A stretch of DNA of 64,000 nt from Lycium barbarum (taxonomy: Eukaryota > Streptophyta > Magnoliopsida > Solanales > Solanaceae), in NCBI RefSeq assembly GCF_019175385.1, contig NC_083337.1:47096938-47160937 (forward strand), read 5' to 3'. The notes beneath the pieces were generated by a model that worked only from the letters and a program-made list of their open reading frames with translations, was not told where the DNA came from and ran no database searches. Shown piece after piece: positions 57,705 to 64,000 of this stretch. The translations under genes were made by a program, and so were the position numbers. The first letter of the stretch is position 1. The number at the start of each line of letters is the position of its first letter.

Positions 57705-60315
57705 TGTCACGACCCGTCTAGAGGGCCGCGACGAGCGTCCGGTGCTAGCCCACCCGGGCACCCCTTAACTTACACTTAAGCTTACATCTAGGTGAGCCAC
57801 ATAATTAAACACATAATTCTACTCATTCATCATGCTAGTCTCATTAGACGACAATTCCTTTATATCATCATAATTGACACCTATGCCACGTCAACGTACA
57901 TGAGCCAACAAGGCTATCAAAATGACATACAAAATATAGGCCGACAAGGCCAGACATATCTAACCATATACATGTGACTACGAGCCTCTAAGAAGAGTAT
58001 AACATGTCACATAAGCGGGACAGGACCCCGCTATGCCCATAATTATATACACAAAATAATGAGTACCCAAAAGCTATGGCTCCGAATGAAATGGATCTCT
58101 GCTATGTAATCTCTGAGAAAGCAGCTATGGATCGAGCCTGTCTCCCTGTGTATCTACGGGCATGACGCAACGTCCACAAACAAAAAGACCTCAGTACGAA
58201 GAATGTACTGAGTATGTAAAGCATGATCAATATCAACATAGAAGCATAAATAACAACATAAGAAATAGCATAGAATGGGAGATGGAAATATCATCGTCAT
58301 ATGCACTTACTTGTCTTTCTTAGGAACTTTCCATTTCTAATACGTGTTTGTGTACATACATCATTATCCGCATTCATAATAGTACCCGTACCATATTTGT
58401 GCTTGTACTCATATACATGCCCCTTATTCACATTCATATACATAGTCATATCATATTCGTATTCATATCATACACACAATCATATCATATATATAGCATT
58501 TACATAGCAAACCCGACCACGTAGGATCGGTGTTTCATACATACTTGGCCAACCAAGGCTCAAGGTTACTCATACCTGGCCCTACCAAGGCTTCAGGGTT
58601 ACATCTACCTGTCCCTACCAAGGCGTCAGGGTCATATCTTCCTAGCCCTACCAAGGCGTCAGGGTTATCCGTACCATCTGCAGAGGTGTGCGCGCATTAC
58701 GTAATCATATACATACTTATTTACATATCTTACCCGGCCTTATAAGCTCGGGGTTCCATAATAGTCATACATAGATACATATACATAATAGCTCATAAGC
58801 ATCTTTACTATTTACATCATCATCATAATCGTCATCAACATCATTATTACTATTATCGTCATTCATCACATTTACCTTAATAGGCTTACTCGTCATACGA
58901 TGAGTTTAGTGCTATCATAGCGTATCAAGAAGCGTGAGCTTACTAGCTCGGAAGATCAAATCATTTGAAGGATATCATAGCCTCATAGAAGATTTAGATA
59001 TTTGGCCAAAGAACCATGCCTTATGAAAGAAGGGTTAGCCTTACATACCTTTCCGCTCAACTATTCTACACTTGCACTTTCTCCTCCAATGCTAGCATTT
59101 CTACCTTCATTAAAGTCATACTATCATTAGAATCGATAGCTAGTACATATATGACTAAAGCTAGAGAAAATTGGACAGCATCTCCTCTATTTATACGACA
59201 TTCCTCCACAATGTATATCAACTCCCAAACGTCAATAATACATTCACAATACCATAGCAATAGTCATTATTCATCCACAATATCCACATTTCTCAATTTT
59301 CTTTCAATTACTCCTATCCATGGCTATAACACATGACTATGTCCATTCACGTACATTGCTCATCTCATGTTCTCAACATCATTTATAACATTATTATATA
59401 CACAACGTATTAGGAATCATAACTCATTCCAAACATTTACTCAAAAGTGACACTATTGAACATTCATGACCCATTTCTTATATTCTTTTGTACTTCGAGT
59501 GTTTCAACTTCCCAATACTTTAAACAACATGGAAACATCATAAAAATTACCTTAGATGGTGTAGGATTGAACCTTGGGTGAAAATACCTCCCTTGAGCAA
59601 AACCCTAGTTTTCTCTTCACTTGAATTTCTTGCCTTTGATGAACTTTAATGGGTTTTCTTACTTTGATTCACTTGATTTGATGATAATGACCTTTGATTT
59701 CCCTTGGTTTCTTGTGTATGAAATATATGTAATGCTCTAGAGGCTTTAGAGAGAAGTGGAGAAGTGTTGGAAATGAAATAATGAAGTTGGGAACACATTT
59801 AAAGTCTTGGAACATTTCAGTCCATCGGGAGTTCCACGGTCCGTGGAACATGATGCCGTCCGTGAAACTGGTCGTGGTTCACGATCAGCCAGCCATCTTC
59901 TCTGCTGGCCGTTCCACGAACCCATCCACGGTCCGTGGATCAGGGTGCTGTCCGTGGAACCTGGTCGTGGAACTCACAGTTCCACCAAAGTTGATCCCGT
60001 CGTCTCGTTTGATCTCTAATCCTTATGGAACCTTCTTAGCACTTGTTCATCACTTCATTAACAATCTAAGGGGCGTTATAACTCTACCTCAATACATCAT
60101 TTAGTTACCATCAACTTGCTACTCATAAATCCCTTCCGATACTTATCGAATACATGACCCTCTCTTGGCAACTTCCTCGCCTAACATCGAATGTCTTTAA
60201 AACCCTATTTAGAATCATCAAATGCTATTTCTTACTCATGGAAATATCATATATTCTTGCCCCTCACTAGTTCATTTACTTAGTCAACAACGGAGGATTT
60301 TTTCGAGGTGTAGCA
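57705..60315 (-). mobile_element. Family A 3' LTR, minus strand, complete (2611 bp)
   Basis: TGTCACGACCCG...GAGGTGTAGCA (TAGCA instead of the usual TAACA). Holds a twin-hairpin region (about 58165-58215, second stem damaged), a 33-bp repeat block (58530-58680), and a palindrome cluster (59815-59980) with perfect GTTCCACGGTCCGTGGAAC at 59831-59849 and ATCCACGGTCCGTGGAT at 59924-59940. A reversed GGTAAT donor-like site is at about 59549. Confidence 0.9.
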
Positions 60316-60516
60316 TTCTTCCCCCCTTAAGAACATTCTTCCTCGAATGTTAAAGTCTTCGGGGATTCTATAAGAATTTTGCCAGAGTCTCCCTATAGTA
60401 TGGCACTACCGTCCTGTCACAGCATCCCATAATATTGATGCCTCATAGGGCCACAACATAATAACAATATAAATTGGCCACACACGACCAAAACATAAAA
60501 GGAAAACATACGTACC

Positions 60517-61215
60517 TTATGATCTTGATGTCTCATCTTGGATGTCTTCCAAGGGCTGAAATATGTGTGGATATTTGGATCTCATGATTTCTTCCGCTTC
60601 CCATGTCATTTCCACTCGATTGTTGTTTCTCCAAAAAACATTAACTGAGGCCACTTCTTTATTTCTAAGACTCCGTACTTACCTATCTAATATGGAAATG
60701 GGTACTTTTTCATAAGTCAATTTCTCTGTCACTTGCACATCATTTATTGGCACGATCTTAGTATGATCTCCAACACATTTCCGAAGCATCGAGACATGGA
60801 AAACTGGATGGACTGACTCCAAATCCGGAGGTAGATCTAATTCATAGGCTACTTTGCCTATTTCGCACAATCTCATAAGGCCCAATGTACCGAGGACTAA
60901 GCTTCCCCTTTTTGCCAAATCTCATTACACCCATCATTGGTGATACTTTCAAGAATACCCAATCTTTCACTTGAAACTCTAAGTTTCTTCGACGATTATC
61001 CGCATAGGACTTTTGATGACTTTGAGCTGCTAACAACCGATCTTGTATGAGCTTGACTTTCTCGATGGCTTGCTGGACCAATTCCGACCCTATCAATTTA
61101 GTCTCTCCTGTTTCAAACCACCCAATCGGGGATCTACACTTTCGCCCATATAAAGCTTCATACAATGCCATTTGAATGCCAGAATGATACCTGTTATTGT
61201 AAGCAAATTCAATGA
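60517..61215 (-). pseudogene. Integrase C-terminus and chromodomain-like end, minus strand
   Basis: In sense: LIEFAYNNRYHSGIQMALYEALYGRKC, VKDWVFLKVSPMMGVMRF, then a frameshift near 60880, VAYELDLPPDLESVHPVFHVSMLRKCVGD, an in-frame stop at about 60679, then the chromodomain-like tail ending at 60517. Upstream it joins RT sequence directly at about 61216: the RT palm, RNase H and integrase core are deleted. Confidence 0.87.
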
Positions 61216-62420
61216 GTTCTGAAGGCTGTCTTAGGGATATCTTTCTCCCTAACCCTTACTTGGTGATACCCGGACCTCAAATCGATCTTTGAAAATCATC
61301 TGGCACCTTGCAATTGATCAAATAAAATATCTATCCTCGGAAGAGGATATTTATTCTTAATCGTCACCTTATTCAGTTGCCGATAATCAATGCACATTCT
61401 CAAGGACCCATCTTTCTTTCGGACAAACAATACGGGTGCTCCCCACGGGGATGAACTAGGCCTAATAAAGCCTTTCTCAAGCAAGTCTTTCAATCCTTCA
61501 ACTCTTTTAATTCTGCGGGAGCCATTCTATAAGGAGGAATAGATATAGGCTTAGTGCCTGGCAACACATCAATGGCAAAATCAATCTCCCGCTCGGGAGG
61601 AAGGCCTGGAAGCTCTTCCGGGAACACATCCGGAAATTCACTTACTACGGGTACTGACTGAAGAGTCGGCGATTTAGCTTCTACATCTTGAACCCGAACG
61701 AGGTGATAGATACATCCCTTTGTGATCATTTTCCTTGCTTTTAGATAGGAAATAAACCAACCTTTTGATGACGCTGTATTCCCTTTCCACTCTAAAACTG
61801 GTTCTCCCGGAAATTGGAAACAAACCATTTTCATTCTAAAATCGATATTGGCATAACAAGAAGCCAACCAATCCATGCCCATGATAACATCAAAATCCAC
61901 CATTTCTAGCTCATGCAAATCAATCATGGTACGACGATCACAAATCACAATTACACAATTTCTATATACTCGGCTAGCTATTACCGATTCGCCCGCGGGT
62001 GTAGACACCTCAAAAGGTTTGATCGACTCCGGCTCCACTCTAAATTGACCCGCAATATATGGAGTAACATATGACAACGTGGAGCCCGGATCAATCAAAG
62101 CATATATATCATGAGAGAATACCGATAATATACCTGTGACCACGTCAGGGGAAGACTCAAGATCTTGGCGTCCAGCCAAAGCATAAACACGGTGCTGAGG
62201 ACCGCTAGAACTGGGAGCTCTCCCTCTACCTCTACCATGGCCGACTGGCGCATGTGAACCTGGCCCCATAGGGCGTATAGATGCTGAAGATCCGGCTATC
62301 GACCCTGAAGGCTGGGTCCTACCTCTACCATGAACTGAGGGGCAATCACACATGATATGACCTAGACGACCACATGAATAGCAAACATCCGAACCCAATC
62401 GGCATCGACCCCAATGTAAC
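61216..62420 (-). pseudogene. gag zinc knuckle-protease-RT (start), minus strand
   Basis: In sense it starts within gag (cut by the LTR at 62421): CYSCGRLGHIMCDC is a CX2CX4HX4C knuckle. Then GRQDLESSPDVVTG, the protease with YALIDPGSTLSYVTPYIA (aspartic protease active-site region, Asp-Pro-Gly in this group) and VIMGMDWLASCYANIDF. The RT N-terminus follows: FPEELPGLPPEREIDFAIDVLPG, a frameshift near 61490, [27 protein letters not shown], a stop near 61294, then FSKIDLRSGYHQVRV, and the deletion joint. It belongs to the element whose 3' LTR is 57705-60315. The chromovirus (Tekay/Del-like) label rests on motifs. Confidence 0.9.
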
Positions 62421-64000
62421 TGTTACACCTCGGAAAAAATTTCCATTGGTACGTAAGTGAACGAACTAGTGATAAGTATGGGTGTATGATGTCCATGAGC
62501 AAGAAACGACGTTTGATGACCTTAGGCGAGATTTCAAAGGAATCCGACGTAAGACGAGAAAGTTGGCTAAGATAAGGCAAGGTGAGGTAAGCAATGCATG
62601 TGCATGGATATGGGTGATTAAAATGAGAAGTCTAAGAAATATGGAAAGTTGCAGAATTGCAATCTGCCCAGTGGTCGTAAAGTGCAAATACGGATCGTAA
62701 ACTGGTATACAGTCCGTAAACTGCCAGGTCGTAAACTGGCATGCAAGCCTTCAACTTTCTGCCAGTTGAGGAAATGGTAAAATATGATCTGGTTTACGGA
62801 CCCTAAAGTGATTTACGGCCCGTAAACCATGGTCGTAAATCACCATGCCAGCAGCCAAAGTTTCTGGTTTTTGAAAAGGTTAAAGACGACCGCAAGGGAC
62901 GAACCGTAAAATGGAATATGTGGTCGTAAACTCAGTTTACGACCACAGTTCACCGCAACACTGATTTTGCAATTCATTAAATAAAGGGACCAACACTTGT
63001 TTTATTTCATTTCCACATTACACACCTTCTCTCTAAAACCTCTCTCTACATTTATTATCGAAGCTTTCAAGGATCATAAGTCATCAACAACATAAAACAA
63101 AGTGAATCAAGAGTAAGAACATCATCAAAGGTCATCCAAGTCAAGAAATCCAAATGGAGAAAAACTAGGGTTTTGCTCAAGGTGGAGTATTATCAACTAA
63201 AGCTTGTTCCTACAAATTCTAAGGTAAGATTCATGATATTTATATGATGTTTAAGATATTGGAGAGTTGAAATGCATGGATTGTAGAAAATATGGTCAAC
63301 TAGGTCATGAATGATGAATAGTGACATTTTGAGGAATAGTTTGAATTGAATCACGAATGTTGTTGTGTTGTGATATGAATGTGTTATAAATGGTATTAAG
63401 ATCATGAACTAGACACTTTAGATGGATGGACGAAGTTGGGTGTTATACCCTTGAATATGGATGAATTAGAAGCAAGTTGAGAAATCTAGATAATGTGGAT
63501 AATGTGAATGACTAATGGCCATTGTTATGATATTAATGAAGGTAGAAACGCTAACATTGGAAGGGGACGTACAAGTGTATAATAGTCCGACAAAAAGGTA
63601 TGTAAGGCTAACCCTTCTTTCACAAGGTATGGTTCTTTGGCCAAATTCCTAAATCCTCTATACGAGTATGTTGTCTCCAAATGATTGATCTCCGAGCTCA
63701 TAAGCTCACAATCCTCGATATGTACTACGTTTGTACTACGCTCCTCATATAACGAGTAAGCCTATGATATAGATGTAACGATAATGATGATGATAGTCAT
63801 GATAATGATAATAATAATGATGCTAAAGGTGCCTCCGGGCTATTAGATGTATGTGTGCCTATAAAGGGCTATAATGAAACCCCGAGCCTATGGTGCCAGG
63901 TCGAGTATATGTTTATATATATGTATGTGTATGATTACGTAACGCGCGCACACATCTGCAGATGGTACGGATAACCCTGAAGCCTTGGTAGGGCCAGGTA
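62421..64000 (+). mobile_element. Family A LTR, plus strand, 5' part (continues past window)
   Basis: Begins TGTTACACCTCGG within gag of the minus-strand element; GTAAC (62416-62420) precedes it. It parallels 4010-5690: palindrome cluster with TTTACGGCCCGTAAA (about 62812), pyrimidine patch (about 63020), AAGGTAAG (about 63221), GGTATGTAAGGC (about 63597) and the start of the repeat block at the window edge. Confidence 0.9.

Noticed and set aside
58530..58680. CRISPR-like regularly spaced repeats
   Set aside because: The 33-bp units are contiguous, without unique spacers, in a plant LTR; ordinary tandem repeat.

Overview
This window is repeat-rich nuclear DNA from a flowering plant. Nearly everything recognisable is LTR retrotransposon, mostly Ty3/gypsy chromovirus, in nested insertions on both strands. 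I see no convincing host gene. Placement in the Solanaceae is my impression from the look of the LTRs and was not tested.

I sort the LTRs by their ends. Family A begins TGTTACACCT and ends GTCGTGACA, 2.6-3.2 kb. Family B begins TGTTATATCCCG, 2.3-3.0 kb. Family C is the gag-only element, LTR 3.18 kb. Family D is a 1.96 kb solo LTR beginning TGTAACACCTCG. Family E begins TGATAGCATCC, 0.97 kb, and is CRM-like.

Layout. 1-1651: 3' part of a B LTR, abutting the A-family pol remnant at 1653-3803 and its 3' LTR (4010-6589). 6590-10203: old antisense LTR-like DNA. 10204-13239: B solo LTR with exact duplication GAGAG. 13240-14597: AT-rich DNA and microsatellites. 14598-27579: a minus-strand A element (LTR plus pol end) split by a young 9.3 kb gag-only element (14662-23951, duplication CTTAT). 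27580-30414: a collapsed plus-strand A element. 30415-34174: a minus-strand B element with an unusual small ORF. 34341-53815: a plus-strand A element without coding capacity, whose 3' LTR was hit by a D solo LTR (duplication ATTCT), by a tandem CRM-like array LTR-internal-LTR-internal-LTR (43999-53420, duplication GTAAT), and by a B LTR (53816). 55937-62420: two minus-strand A elements with deleted pol. 62421-64000: the start of another plus-strand A LTR.

No single element here looks autonomous; each lacks part of gag-pol. Three non-autonomous element types share one structured leader just after the tRNA-Met primer site, so they could be mobilised in trans by related full-length elements elsewhere; this is inference. 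The most unusual signals are noncoding: covarying palindromes and hairpins at fixed LTR positions, a 5S-rRNA-like Pol III control region inside the gag-only element, three unrelated minisatellites with an exact 41-bp period, and a tandem element whose LTR variants record unequal recombination.
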